Below, piece after piece: positions 8,084 through 16,299 of a stretch of 64,000 bases of DNA. Positions within the stretch are counted from its first letter, which is position 1; each line of letters starts with the position of its first letter. The DNA lies in contig NZ_CP122960.1 in assembly GCF_029854195.1 (NCBI RefSeq), forward strand, positions 1,742,001 through 1,806,000. The letters run 5' to 3'. Under the pieces are notes generated by a model. That model did not search any database and was not told the DNA's origin. It saw nothing but the letters and a program-made list of their open reading frames with translations. Source of the DNA: Amylibacter sp. IMCC11727 (GTDB lineage: Bacteria; Pseudomonadota; Alphaproteobacteria; Rhodobacterales; Rhodobacteraceae). The translations under genes and the position numbers were made by a program.

Positions 8084-8986
8084 GTGATATCCCCTATGAG
8101 CACCTCTGAGTTGGAATATATTCCGCGTATTCGCGCCTATTATCAGGCACTTGGCTACGGTAAACCCTACGAGTGGGCGCAAGTGTCTGATGTGCCGTTT
8201 GCACCGTTGGGCAAGCCACTGAGCCAAGCACGGATTGGAATTGTTACAACGGCAGCCCCTTACAAGATGGGAGCTGGTGATCAGGGGCCAGGTGCGCCAC
8301 ATAACGGGCTGGCCAAGTTTTTTGAGGTTTACGCGGGTGGGATCGACCCAGAACCAGACGTGCGTATTTCCCATATTGCGTATGATCGGGTGCATACCAC
8401 GGCGCGTGACAGACGCACGTATTTCCCACTGCGCGCGCTGATGGCTATGGCGAAACAAGGTGTCATTGGCGAGCTTAGTCCGCGGTTTTATGGACTGCCG
8501 ACCAATCGATCACAACGGGTGACACGCGAAGTGGATGGGCCTGCATTGGTATCACTGTGTAAAGAAGATAATGTCGATGCGGTGGTATTGGTCCCCAATT
8601 GCCCCGTGTGTCATCAGTCTGTGGCCCTTGCGGCCCATGCGTTAGAAACGGCAGGCATTGCCACCGTCATCATGGGGTGTGCCAAAGATATTGTCGAACA
8701 TGTGGGCGTACCCCGTTTCCTGTTCAACAATTTCCCGCTTGGGAACGGTGCTGGGTTGCCTCATGATCGAGAGAGCCAAGAAACATCCATGCGAATGGCC
8801 CTTGATCTGCTGGAAACGGCAGATCAGCCGCGCACCACTGTGCATTCGGGATTAGAATGGTCCGGAGCGGCGGATTGGCAGAAGGATTATTCAAATCCTG
8901 CTTTGTTGAGCCGCAAAGAAATTGCTCGCCGCCGCGCCGCGTTTGATGACGTTAAAGCAGAAGCCAAAGTGGTGAAAGCGGGGTAA
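8084..8986 (+). CDS. GrdB-like (glycine/sarcosine/betaine reductase component B family) protein without selenocysteine
   Basis: Protein of 300 residues resembling the GRDB family, the substrate-specific component B of clostridial glycine, sarcosine and betaine reductases, though shorter than GrdB (about 430). Visible family features are IGIVTTAAPYKM near residue 51, DRRTYFPLRAL near 109, and VLVPNCPVCHQSV with Cys 173 and 176 where the redox centre is expected. There is no in-frame TGA, so no selenocysteine. A GTG at 8084 is chosen because GAGGGA lies about 9 bp upstream; ATG at 8096 is the alternative. It is divergent from the nitrile-hydratase-like operon, suggesting shared regulation. No GrdA, GrdC or GrdD partners are in the window, so its reaction is unknown. 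Confidence 0.8.
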   Translation: MISPMSTSELEYIPRIRAYYQALGYGKPYEWAQVSDVPFAPLGKPLSQARIGIVTTAAPYKMGAGDQGPGAPHNGLAKFFEVYAGGIDPEPDVRISHIAYDRVHTTARDRRTYFPLRALMAMAKQGVIGELSPRFYGLPTNRSQRVTREVDGPALVSLCKEDNVDAVVLVPNCPVCHQSVALAAHALETAGIATVIMGCAKDIVEHVGVPRFLFNNFPLGNGAGLPHDRESQETSMRMALDLLETADQPRTTVHSGLEWSGAADWQKDYSNPALLSRKEIARRRAAFDDVKAEAKVVKAG

Positions 8987-9016
8987 TCACCGTCTGCAAT
9001 CTGGCCTTGAATGCAA

Positions 9017-9042
9017 AAAGCGCGCCCAAATGGACGCGCTTT
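9017..9042. terminator. Bidirectional terminator between the GrdB-like gene and infC
   Basis: An inverted repeat AAAGCGCG / CGCGCTTT with a 10-nt loop lies between two convergent genes. T-rich sequence flanks the stem on both strands, so it can serve either transcript. Confidence 0.7.
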
Positions 9043-9065
9043 AATTTGTTGGTCAGATGGGTTGC

Positions 9066-9620
9066 TTAGCTTTTTGCAACAGGGCCGATCATCATGATCA
9101 TCTGACGGCCTTCCATCTTGGGCATGTTTTCAACTTTGCCCACTTCTTTTTCTGTCACAGCTTCGGCCACGCGGTTCAGTAATTCCGCGCCCAAACGCTG
9201 GTGCGCCATTTCCCGACCACGGAACCGCAAAGTAATTTTAACTTTGTCGCCGTTGTCTAAGAATTTGTAAACGTTACGCATTTTCACATCGAAATCGTGC
9301 GTGTCCGTGTTTGGACGGAATTTCACTTCTTTCACTTCGATGATTTTTTGCTTTTTGCGTGCCTCGGATTCGCGCTTTTGCTGTTCATATTTGAACTTGC
9401 CGAAATCCATGATCTTAACGACGGGTGGATTGGCATTGGGCGAGATTTCGACGAGGTCGAGGCCTGCTTGAACGGCAAGTTCCATTCCGCGTGCGGGGGA
9501 AACAACGCCGACATTTTCGCCTTCGGCGCCAATCAAGCGAATTTCGTTGGACGTGATGCGTTCGTTAACGCGGGGTCCAGTGTCGCGCTGTGGTGGCGCG
9601 TGATGTGGTCTACGAGCTAT
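9066..9620 (-). CDS. infC: Translation initiation factor IF-3, ATA start codon
   Basis: IF-3 binds the 30S subunit, prevents premature 50S joining and checks the start codon. The C-terminal domain (KVKITLRFRGREMAHQ, MEGRQMIMMI) and linker are clear. Searching for ordinary start codons gives a TTG at 9536 and a 156-residue protein lacking the usual N-terminus. Reading the same frame upstream recovers family sequence (ARRPHHAPPQRDTGPRVNER) back to an ATA codon at 9620-9618, only three codons after a TAG, with AAAGGA 10 nt upstream. This gives 184 residues, a normal length. Rare AUU/AUC/AUA starts on infC are known and let IF-3 repress its own translation. Confidence 0.93.
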   Translation of the reverse strand: MARRPHHAPPQRDTGPRVNERITSNEIRLIGAEGENVGVVSPARGMELAVQAGLDLVEISPNANPPVVKIMDFGKFKYEQQKRESEARKKQKIIEVKEVKFRPNTDTHDFDVKMRNVYKFLDNGDKVKITLRFRGREMAHQRLGAELLNRVAEAVTEKEVGKVENMPKMEGRQMIMMIGPVAKS

Positions 9621-9662
9621 TGGATTCTAGTCCTTTGTGGTTATCGTTCATTCGATGGGCAG

Positions 9663-9690
9663 AATGTACACTGTGTGGCAAAAGGTTCAA
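9663..9690 (-). promoter_or_regulatory. Possible sigma-70-type promoter of infC
   Basis: On the minus strand TTGAAC and TACATT are separated by 16 bp, about 43 bp before the ATA start of infC. This is a by-eye match; no transcript start is known. Confidence 0.35.
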
Positions 9691-9829
9691 CCATCGTTTT
9701 GCCGTAAAACCAAAGGAAATTGCTTGTTTTCACCGATTTAGGGGTTGCATGAGGGTGTGGAATGTCCAAGCTGTTGAGCGGGAAATGGCCATTGAGAAAA
9801 TGGCGTCAACATAAGTTCAGGGACAAAAG

Positions 9830-11104
9830 ATGAAAAAGATTGCAGGAATAGGGGCGCTCGCGCTGGTGGGGATCATCGCTGTTTGGGGGATCACCGACAA
9901 AACGAAGCGCGATAACATGGAAGCGGCGCAATTGGCGGCGAAATCTGCAGCGGAGACGGCGCAGGTTGCCGCACAAACCGCCCAGCAAGGTGTGACAGAT
10001 GCCACAGCCGCCGCGACAGAGGCGATGTCTGCACTGGAAAACGCCAAAGCCTTGATCGTTGAAAAGCAAGAAGCGGCCAAAGCAGCAGCGGCTGCAATTC
10101 CAGATGCGCAAGCCGCGCTTGATGCGGCAATGTCCGCTGTTAGTGAAAGCACTTCGGCGGTAGAGGCTGCACGCGAAGCAGCCGAAGCGGCCAAAGCGGC
10201 AATCGGGACAGCAAATTTTGACGCGGAAATGGCTGCGGTGGAAGGGGCGCAAGCCGCCCAGGCCGCCGCACAAGATCAAGTGAATGCGGCGCAAGCTGCC
10301 GTAGATGCTGCAATGGCCGAAGCCAGCGGCGCGATGGCCGCTGCCGATAGCGCAAAAGACGCGTTGGTAGCTGCGTCATCTGCAGCCGAAGCATCAGCGG
10401 CGTCTGCGGCTGAAGCGGCGACAGTTGCCAGTGAGGCAGAAGGGGCAGCAAGTGCTGCGCAACAAGCTATTGATGAGCTGAAAGCGCGCGCCGAAGCAGC
10501 GGCGTCTGATGACACTGCGCCAAAGGTTGACGAAGCCACAATGACAGCCGCTGAAGCGGCCCTGACAGCGGCAAATGATGCACTGAGCGCCGCGCAGGAC
10601 GCAAAATCAGCGGCAGATGCGGCTGCGGCGGCGGATCAAGACGCTTTGGGCACAGCGCAATCTGCATTGAACAGCGCAATGGAAGCGGCAACTGAAGCCA
10701 ATGAGCCTGTGAAAACAGCCGAAGCTGCCTTGGCGGACGCACAAACCGCAGCGGATGCTGCAGCAGGTGATGCACAAGCGGCAAACGCCGCGCTTGAGGC
10801 CGCAAAAGCTGCAGTGGCGGAGCAGGAAGCGGCCGCAGGGGACGCATCCAACGCCCAAGCACAAGCTGAAGCCGCCTTGGCCGAAGCCACGGCAAATGTA
10901 GATGCTGCCAAAGCCAGCCTGACCAGCGCAAATGAAGCTGCCGAAGCCGCAACGGCAGCGGTAACCGCCGCCGAAGGTGCCGTTCCCGCGGCGCAAGAAG
11001 CCGCGGACGCCGCACAGGCCGCTGTTGAAGCTGCAACCGCCAAAGCGGCCGAAGCCCAAGCTGCTGCGGATGCCGCAATGGAAAAGCTGAATGCGCTGAA
11101 TTAA
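9830..11104 (+). CDS. Membrane-anchored Ala-rich coiled-coil protein
   Basis: Protein of 424 residues with one N-terminal hydrophobic helix (about residues 4-20, signal anchor or signal peptide) followed by about 400 residues made almost entirely of Ala with Glu, Asp, Gln, Thr and Lys. There is no proline-rich break, no Cys and no catalytic motif. The pattern predicts one long helix or coiled coil projecting into the periplasm. It recalls the Ala/Glu-rich linkers of TolA-type proteins, but no TolA domain is present. It has its own terminator and sits directly before another anchored low-complexity protein. No function is assigned; such composition makes homology searches unreliable. Confidence 0.75.
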   Translation: MKKIAGIGALALVGIIAVWGITDKTKRDNMEAAQLAAKSAAETAQVAAQTAQQGVTDATAAATEAMSALENAKALIVEKQEAAKAAAAAIPDAQAALDAAMSAVSESTSAVEAAREAAEAAKAAIGTANFDAEMAAVEGAQAAQAAAQDQVNAAQAAVDAAMAEASGAMAAADSAKDALVAASSAAEASAASAAEAATVASEAEGAASAAQQAIDELKARAEAAASDDTAPKVDEATMTAAEAALTAANDALSAAQDAKSAADAAAAADQDALGTAQSALNSAMEAATEANEPVKTAEAALADAQTAADAAAGDAQAANAALEAAKAAVAEQEAAAGDASNAQAQAEAALAEATANVDAAKASLTSANEAAEAATAAVTAAEGAVPAAQEAADAAQAAVEAATAKAAEAQAAADAAMEKLNALN

Positions 11105-11124
11105 GCAAAGTTACAAAATTTATC

Positions 11125-11152
11125 GGCGGCAAAGCAATTTGCCGCCTTTTTT
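11125..11152 (+). terminator. Rho-independent terminator after the Ala-rich gene
   Basis: A perfect 9-bp stem (GGCGGCAAA / TTTGCCGCC), GCAA loop and six T residues, 20 bp after the stop codon. Confidence 0.9.
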
Positions 11153-11261
11153 GTGCCAAAAACCGCCGAGTGACCAATTTAATGTGTTCACGCGGTTGTA
11201 ATTTACGCTGCAAACTCACAGATGCCTCCCAGTGAATACTTATCCCAAAAGGGGGCTTAAA

Positions 11262-11894
11262 ATGAAAAATGTACTTATTCTTGGCGGTGTGGTTGTCGCT
11301 GCAGTTGTTGGTTATTTTGTTTGGACATCTAACCAAACACCAACCGAAGTGGCCGAAACGCCAAAGGTGGAGGCCACGACTGAAGACGTGACCGAAACGA
11401 CTGAAGAAACCACCACTGCGGTTGATGACGCGGTTGAAGAAGTAACGACAGCGGTTGAAGACAAAGTTGAAGAAGTGACAACGGCGGTTGAAGACAAAGT
11501 CGAAGAGATCACAGAAGACGCCACCGAAACGGTGACTGAAACGATCTCAAATGTGACGGAGACTGTTTCTGAAACGGTGTCAGACGCAACCGAAACGGCC
11601 ACAGAGGCCGCATCTGATGCAACCGAAACTGCCAGCGATGTTGCCGATAGCGTGACGGAAACGGTGACAGAAACTGTTTCTGATACAGTTGATGCAGTGA
11701 CGGAAACTGTAACTGACACTGCAACAGAAACGACAACTGAAGCAGCCACGGAGACGGCAACAGATGCTGCCACCGATACGGCAACTGAATCTGTTACAGA
11801 CACAGCGACAGATACTGCAAACGAAGCCGTTGACAATGCGGTTGAAGGGGCAAGCGACGCGGTTGATGACGCGGTTCAAACTGTGACCGAATAA
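11262..11894 (+). CDS. Membrane-anchored Thr/Glu/Val-rich repeat protein (LEA-like 11-mers)
   Basis: Protein of 210 residues. Residues 3-21 form a hydrophobic anchor (NVLILGGVVVAAVVGYFVW). The remainder is Thr, Glu, Val, Ala and Asp in short repeats such as TETVTET, with two consecutive copies of the 11-residue unit VEEVTTAVEDK at about residues 58-79. Eleven-residue amphipathic repeats occur in LEA group 3 and apolipoprotein-like proteins, so an extended amphipathic helix near the membrane is possible. The protein is strongly acidic. The ATG at 11262 has GGGGGC upstream and begins exactly before the anchor; an upstream in-frame start adds ten unlikely residues. The function is unknown. Confidence 0.78.
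   Translation: MKNVLILGGVVVAAVVGYFVWTSNQTPTEVAETPKVEATTEDVTETTEETTTAVDDAVEEVTTAVEDKVEEVTTAVEDKVEEITEDATETVTETISNVTETVSETVSDATETATEAASDATETASDVADSVTETVTETVSDTVDAVTETVTDTATETTTEAATETATDAATDTATESVTDTATDTANEAVDNAVEGASDAVDDAVQTVTE
11433..11498 (+). repeat. Two tandem 33-bp units inside the Thr/Glu-rich gene
   Basis: Positions 11433-11465 and 11466-11498 differ at only a few third-codon bases, and each encodes the same 11 residues. A third partial copy follows. This suggests growth of the repeat region by duplication. Confidence 0.8.
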
Positions 11895-11917
11895 TTTTGA
11901 ACTACACACTGATTTGA

Positions 11918-11943
11918 GGGCTGCCTTCGGGCGGCCCTTTTTT
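11918..11943 (+). terminator. Rho-independent terminator after the Thr/Glu-rich gene
   Basis: GGGCTGCC / GGCGGCCC stem with a UUCG tetraloop and six T residues. The gene on the opposite strand ends immediately inside this T run. Confidence 0.88.
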
Positions 11944-12364
11944 ATGGGATAAGAACCGAATTTCGTTCGAATGTGACACTGTCGGTTGTGTCATCGTCAT
12001 AAATCAAATCAATCTGAATGGTCGTAATCGAGTTGAGCGGCTGTGTGAGATATATCGGTTGATCTTCGCCGATGGCTGCGGGTGTTGGGCTGTCTTCGTT
12101 ACAAGGGGTGAGGGGCCAGTCTTGGGTGGTTTTTGCTCCGTTGAGCGCGTATCGCACACTGGTCAACCCACACCGCCAAGCCAAAAGATGGGTGAAATAT
12201 AACAGGTCTTGCCCATCATATTCCCGCACGGCGATCCAGCTTCCTTTGGTGGCGTTTAGGATCGGTTTTACCTCTGCCGCCGTAAGGAATTTGCCTTGGG
12301 CGCTGGCGATTGCGGGGCAGGCAAGTAGCCCAATGATGAGAGCGGGTTTAAAGATGTGAAACAT
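11942..12364 (-). CDS. Secreted hypothetical protein
   Basis: Protein of 140 residues with a signal peptide (MFHIFKPALIIGLLACPAIA, then SAQ, cleavage probably after ASA). The mature part starts with KFLTAAEVKPILNATKGSWIAVREYDGQDLLYFTHLLAWRCG in outline (short quotes: LTAAEVKPIL, WIAVREYDGQDLLYF) and has two Cys (about residues 65 and 88) that could form a disulfide. I do not recognise a named domain. The ATG at 12364 is preferred over one five codons upstream because GGAAAG sits at a proper distance. It is convergent with the repeat-protein gene and divergent from the glycosyltransferase-like gene. Confidence 0.72.
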   Translation of the reverse strand: MFHIFKPALIIGLLACPAIASAQGKFLTAAEVKPILNATKGSWIAVREYDGQDLLYFTHLLAWRCGLTSVRYALNGAKTTQDWPLTPCNEDSPTPAAIGEDQPIYLTQPLNSITTIQIDLIYDDDTTDSVTFERNSVLIP

Positions 12365-12457
12365 AGTCTTTCCGATCATTTGTATTTTTGCGGCAGTTTA
12401 AAAAATTCTAGCCGAACCAATGGGGCGGGCATTTCATTTTAACCTTTGGGGCGCTAT

Positions 12458-13474
12458 ATGTCAGCAAACGAAGATGGGCAGGGCCACGTGGCAAAAGATT
12501 TTAACGTATTTGCGATTGTTCAGGGCGGGCGGCTTGAATATGAGGCGGTGCTGTTTGTAGCATCATTTTTTGCGAAAAACCCCAATTTTACGGGTCGTTT
12601 GATCCTTGGAGAACCCCAGCCTTCGGATCGTTGGGAAGAAGACCCACGCATCACCAACCCTGCTGTGCGCGAGTTGCTGCTGGAGTTGGGGGCCGAGATT
12701 GTACCCTTTCAAAATGGTGTGTTTGGCACGCGGTATCCGAACGGGAATAAGATCATTGGCCTGACGTGTTTGCCCGAAGGGGAGCCGTTTGTGTTCTTTG
12801 ATACGGACACGGTTTTCACGGGGCGCATCAACCAAGTGCCCTTTGATTTTGATCGGCCAACAGCGTCGATGAAGCGGGAGAACACGTGGCCAGAGGTGGA
12901 TTTATACGGCCCAGGCTATGGGGAGATGTGGAAATCGCTCTATGACAAGTTTGATCTGGATTATGAAAGTTCGCTTGACCTGAGCCAGCCAGATGAGTTT
13001 TGGAAACGGTATATGTATTTCAACGCGGGTTGGTTTTTTTACAAAGACCCTGCGGAATTTGCGACCTATTTCACCCATTATGCCACCGAAATTGAACGCG
13101 AAGCGCCGTGGCAGATTGAAACACAAGAGCTGTACCCATGGCTCGACCAGATTGCGCTGCCTTTGGTTATTTCCAAACTGGGCGGAGCGCGCGATACGAT
13201 CCCAAGCGGACTGCTGGATGGAACAGTGAGTTGGCATTATCGATATGTGCCCCTGCTGTATGCGGTTGCGCCTGATGAGGTGGTGGAAACGGTCGAAAAG
13301 GTTTTGGCCCCGAACAAAATCAAAAAGGTGGTAAAGGCATACGAGCCGTTCCGCCGTTTGGTGTTTCAGGGCAAGGGCGAAAAGGTGCGCGGGATGTTTG
13401 ACCGCGAAAACCTGCCGCGCAAAGAAATGGCGATCCGTCAACGGATTAAGAAACGGAATATGTGGTATCGGTGA
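12458..13474 (+). CDS. Glycosyltransferase-like protein with a GT-A DxD motif
   Basis: Cytoplasmic protein of 338 residues. The first half has a nucleotide-sugar-transferase outline: FNVFAIVQGGRLEYEAVLF at the start, then EPFVFFDTDTVFTG with a DxD-type metal site (about residues 112-119), and later MYFNAGWFFYKDPAEF and LYPWLDQIALPLV, which resemble acceptor-side motifs of glycosyltransferase families with GT-A folds. The C-terminal third is basic (RKEMAIRQRIKKRN). Donor and acceptor cannot be predicted. It stands alone between a secreted protein and hisE, with convergent hisE only 8 bp away. Confidence 0.65.
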   Translation: MSANEDGQGHVAKDFNVFAIVQGGRLEYEAVLFVASFFAKNPNFTGRLILGEPQPSDRWEEDPRITNPAVRELLLELGAEIVPFQNGVFGTRYPNGNKIIGLTCLPEGEPFVFFDTDTVFTGRINQVPFDFDRPTASMKRENTWPEVDLYGPGYGEMWKSLYDKFDLDYESSLDLSQPDEFWKRYMYFNAGWFFYKDPAEFATYFTHYATEIEREAPWQIETQELYPWLDQIALPLVISKLGGARDTIPSGLLDGTVSWHYRYVPLLYAVAPDEVVETVEKVLAPNKIKKVVKAYEPFRRLVFQGKGEKVRGMFDRENLPRKEMAIRQRIKKRNMWYR

Positions 13475-13482
13475 CGTCCGCT

Positions 13483-13800
13483 TTATTTCTTGCGGCTTTC
13501 CTTTTCGACGATACCTGATGTGCCTTCGCGGCGTTCAAGTTCGGCCAAGACGTCTTCGAATTTAACCCCTTGGGACGATAGCATCACAAACATGTGGAAA
13601 ATCACGTCGGCGGCTTCTTCGGTGAGGTTCTTTTTGTCGCCTTTGACAGCTGCGATGATGGCTTCCACCGCTTCTTCGCCAAATTTTTCGGCGCATTTTT
13701 CTGGCCCGCGTGAAAACAGTTTGGCGGCGTAGGATTTCTTGTCATCGGCCCCTTGGCGGGATTCGATGGTGCGGGCAAGGCGGGTGAGAACGTTTGGCAT
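13483..13800 (-). CDS. hisE: Phosphoribosyl-ATP pyrophosphatase
   Basis: Second step of histidine synthesis: hydrolyses PR-ATP to PR-AMP and pyrophosphate. The 105-residue protein is the all-alpha HisE type, with the metal-binding EEAVEAIIAA helix and the EEAADVIFHMFVML helix typical of the family. It starts two bases after the hisF stop codon and is the last gene of the hisF-hisE pair, so it is probably translationally coupled. HisI (cyclohydrolase) is separate and not in this window. Confidence 0.95.
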   Translation of the reverse strand: MPNVLTRLARTIESRQGADDKKSYAAKLFSRGPEKCAEKFGEEAVEAIIAAVKGDKKNLTEEAADVIFHMFVMLSSQGVKFEDVLAELERREGTSGIVEKESRKK

Positions 13801-13802
13801 GG

Positions 13803-14561
13803 TTACAACCTGACTGGGATGCCTGCGGCATTCATGTGGTCTTTGGCTTGTTTGATCGTGTAATCGCCAAAATGAAAGATGGATGCGGCAAGCACAGCGG
13901 ATGCGCCGCCTTTGGTGACGCCTTCGACCAAATGATCGAGGTTGCCAACGCCCCCTGATGCGATGACGGGAATGTTGACAGCATCTGAAATGGCGCGGGT
14001 GAGGGGCAGGTTAAAGCCTGCGCGGGTTCCGTCGCGATCCATCGAGGTGAGGAGGATTTCACCAGCACCCTTGGCTGCCATGTGTTTGGCAAATTCAACT
14101 GCGTCGATGCCTGTCCCTTTGCGCCCGCCGTGGGTGAAAATCTCCCACTTTCCGGGACTGACGGTTTTTGCGTCGATGGCCACGACAATGCACTGAGAAC
14201 CGAAACGATTGGCGCTGTCGGCCACGACATCGGGATTGGCCACAGCGGCGGAGTTGAAGGAAACTTTATCTGCGCCCGCCAACAGAAGGTTGCGCACGTC
14301 ATCTGGCATGCGCACGCCACCCCCAATGGTCAGCGGCATAAAACACTGTTCTGCGGTGCGCCGCGCCACATCAAACATGGTGCCACGGTTTTCAACAGTG
14401 GCGGCAATGTCGAGAAAACACAGTTCATCCGCCCCCGCCGCGTCATAGGCTTTGGCAGATTCCACTGGGTCGCCTGCGTCGATCAGATCAACGAAGTTCA
14501 CGCCTTTGACGACACGGCCGTCTTTGACATCGAGGCAGGGGATGATGCGGGTTTTAAGCAT
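13803..14561 (-). CDS. hisF: Imidazole glycerol phosphate synthase, cyclase subunit
   Basis: HisF uses ammonia delivered by HisH to convert PRFAR into imidazole glycerol phosphate and AICAR. The 252-residue (beta/alpha)8 barrel shows IIPCLDVKDGRVVKG with the catalytic Asp11, the phosphate loops IGGGVRMPDD and ASGGVGNLDHL, and VVAIDAKTV holding the second catalytic Asp near 130. Its partner hisH lies about 3.3 kb upstream in the same orientation, separated by hisA and unrelated genes, which is a looser arrangement than a continuous his operon. Confidence 0.97.
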   Translation of the reverse strand: MLKTRIIPCLDVKDGRVVKGVNFVDLIDAGDPVESAKAYDAAGADELCFLDIAATVENRGTMFDVARRTAEQCFMPLTIGGGVRMPDDVRNLLLAGADKVSFNSAAVANPDVVADSANRFGSQCIVVAIDAKTVSPGKWEIFTHGGRKGTGIDAVEFAKHMAAKGAGEILLTSMDRDGTRAGFNLPLTRAISDAVNIPVIASGGVGNLDHLVEGVTKGGASAVLAASIFHFGDYTIKQAKDHMNAAGIPVRL

Positions 14562-14582
14562 ATTCTGCTTTTAAAACCTGCG

Positions 14583-14625
14583 CCTCAAAAGGCAATCGCA
14601 AACTCTGGTGCCATTGCCTTTGAGG
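14583..14625. terminator. Inverted repeat between the metallophosphoesterase and hisF
   Basis: CCTCAAAAGGCAAT pairs with ATTGCCTTTGAGG across a 16-nt loop (one unpaired base). It lies just after the phosphoesterase stop and before hisF. The U-run is imperfect, so termination is likely but partial. Confidence 0.5.
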
Positions 14626-14637
14626 GGGTGTTCAGGC

Positions 14638-16107
14638 TTACGAAGACGACCAGGTTTCTGTGCCGTCTTCGTCATAAAAGGATTCTTTGATGCCATTTGG
14701 GCTGAGGGTGATGAGCATGAAGCCGTTTTTCACCTGACCGTTTGGCTTGCTTGCGTCTTTTGGTGTGCCTGCCGCAAATTCCACGGTGTCGATCCAATCG
14801 CCAGCTTTAAACGGGGCCACGGCATTTGGTTTGGCCAGTCCCCACGGGGCGCCGTAGGGCATAGAAGCGTGGCCCGTGCAGCGTGCTTTGCAGCCGTCAA
14901 AATAATTGCCGCCTTTGGGTTCAACATAGGCGATACCATCGTGAATATGTCCAAAGTACCAGTAATCTGGAACCTTTTTGTTGGTTGCTTCGATCATTTG
15001 GTTCCAAAGGGACACGGTTGTACCGCCTTTTTGTTTGCTGATCTTTTCCGTGCCCGTCAGGTTAAAGGGCGTGTGATGCGTGAGAATGACGGTGGTTTTG
15101 GATGAATCAATTTTGCTTTGAACAAAATTGATCTGGCTTTGGTTCAGGGCCCCATCCATAAACAGCCAATCTGGGCTGTCATAGGCGCTGTCGAGGCCGA
15201 AAATCTGATAGTTGTCGTTTTCCAAAAGGAAATAGGTGCAGCCTTGTTGGTGTTTGAACGGGGCAGCGGTGAGCGCATCTTCGTAGAGTCCATAGGCCCC
15301 ACAGTACATTTCGTGATTGGAGTTCATCGTATAGGATTGACCGTTTGCCATATTCGCAGGCCATTGGTTCACGAGGTGGTTCACCTCATCATCCATGCCA
15401 ACGAAAGGTCGCAGATCAGACCATTGCGGTGTTCCTGTGTAATACACATCGCCAAGATGGATGAGATAATCTGGGTTCAGCGCCATTGCCGCATCGCGGA
15501 CGTTCTGTGCGTCTGAGGCGCCAGTGCCCCAATCACCGATCAGCGCAATCTTGATCGCATCGGTATTCGCCCCCGTAAGCGAAGCCGTGGATGGGGTCGT
15601 GATGAAGGGGGATTTTTTGTAGATGTGATTAACAAAGAACACGTTGATCACGGCTTCGATCCAACGGAAATTTAGCTGGCCATAGGGTTCTGTGCTCCAT
15701 AATGTGCCATCTGATCCGACGGCATAGCCCCCCTGAACTGCGTTGAGCAAAGTGTTATATTCTGATTGCGTAATGGTTGGCGGTGGGAAAACACCCGCAT
15801 CGTCCAGCAGTTTTAATCCTTCGAGTAGGATAGACGGGATTTTATCCGCATAGGGGATTTGAGACGGATTCTTTGCCCAATAGGGTATCGCGCCAAATTC
15901 CACATCTCCATCCGATGTGACCACAGGTCGATCATGGGGCGGGGCGAAATAGGGAATGGTTTGTTTCAGCGCCGCATCTGCCGCGACCAGATCGTCATAA
16001 TAGGTGGAGAGAAGCAGGCCTTCGGTTTTGGTCGTGAGTTCATCACGCAGCGCGTTCAATTGTTTGCGAATGTGATCTTCTTGGGATTGGGAATATGTTT
16101 GTGTCAT
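14638..16107 (-). CDS. Calcineurin-like metallophosphoesterase
   Basis: Protein of 489 residues with a dinuclear-metal phosphoesterase core in its second half: GDWGTG, HLGDVYYTG, NSNHEMYCG (the family GNHE block), ILTHHTPF and GHIHDG appear in the correct order. No signal peptide is visible, and the first 170 residues are not recognised; they include an Asn/Pro-rich stretch and may be a substrate or interaction domain. The substrate is unknown. The gene splits hisA from hisF and has no obvious role in histidine synthesis. Its open frame begins with ATG inside a region with no close upstream gene, so it is probably transcribed alone. Confidence 0.82.
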   Translation of the reverse strand: MTQTYSQSQEDHIRKQLNALRDELTTKTEGLLLSTYYDDLVAADAALKQTIPYFAPPHDRPVVTSDGDVEFGAIPYWAKNPSQIPYADKIPSILLEGLKLLDDAGVFPPPTITQSEYNTLLNAVQGGYAVGSDGTLWSTEPYGQLNFRWIEAVINVFFVNHIYKKSPFITTPSTASLTGANTDAIKIALIGDWGTGASDAQNVRDAAMALNPDYLIHLGDVYYTGTPQWSDLRPFVGMDDEVNHLVNQWPANMANGQSYTMNSNHEMYCGAYGLYEDALTAAPFKHQQGCTYFLLENDNYQIFGLDSAYDSPDWLFMDGALNQSQINFVQSKIDSSKTTVILTHHTPFNLTGTEKISKQKGGTTVSLWNQMIEATNKKVPDYWYFGHIHDGIAYVEPKGGNYFDGCKARCTGHASMPYGAPWGLAKPNAVAPFKAGDWIDTVEFAAGTPKDASKPNGQVKNGFMLITLSPNGIKESFYDEDGTETWSSS

Positions 16108-16299
16108 TGGGCAACCGTTTCATAAAAATGCGTTTCTGCTTTCACGCGGATGAATGGGCGTGCGTGAAAATACCATAGGTAGAGTTAACCTTGGAATTGA
16201 AAAAGAAGTCCAGTAATTTGTGAATTTTTGTAAGTGTTTTGCAAATAGAAGAAGGGGGTTCAGACGTGTGTATTTGGCAGTGATCCCGCGTCTGATGGG

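Noticed and set aside
8084..8986. Selenocysteine in the GrdB-like protein
   Set aside because: No in-frame TGA occurs before the stop codon and no SECIS-like hairpin was noticed.
10140..11836. Several long open frames antisense to the Ala-rich and Thr/Glu-rich genes
   Set aside because: They are open only because the sense codons (GCN, GAN, ACN) give few stops on the other strand; the peptides are compositionally extreme and lack ribosome binding sites and homologous features.
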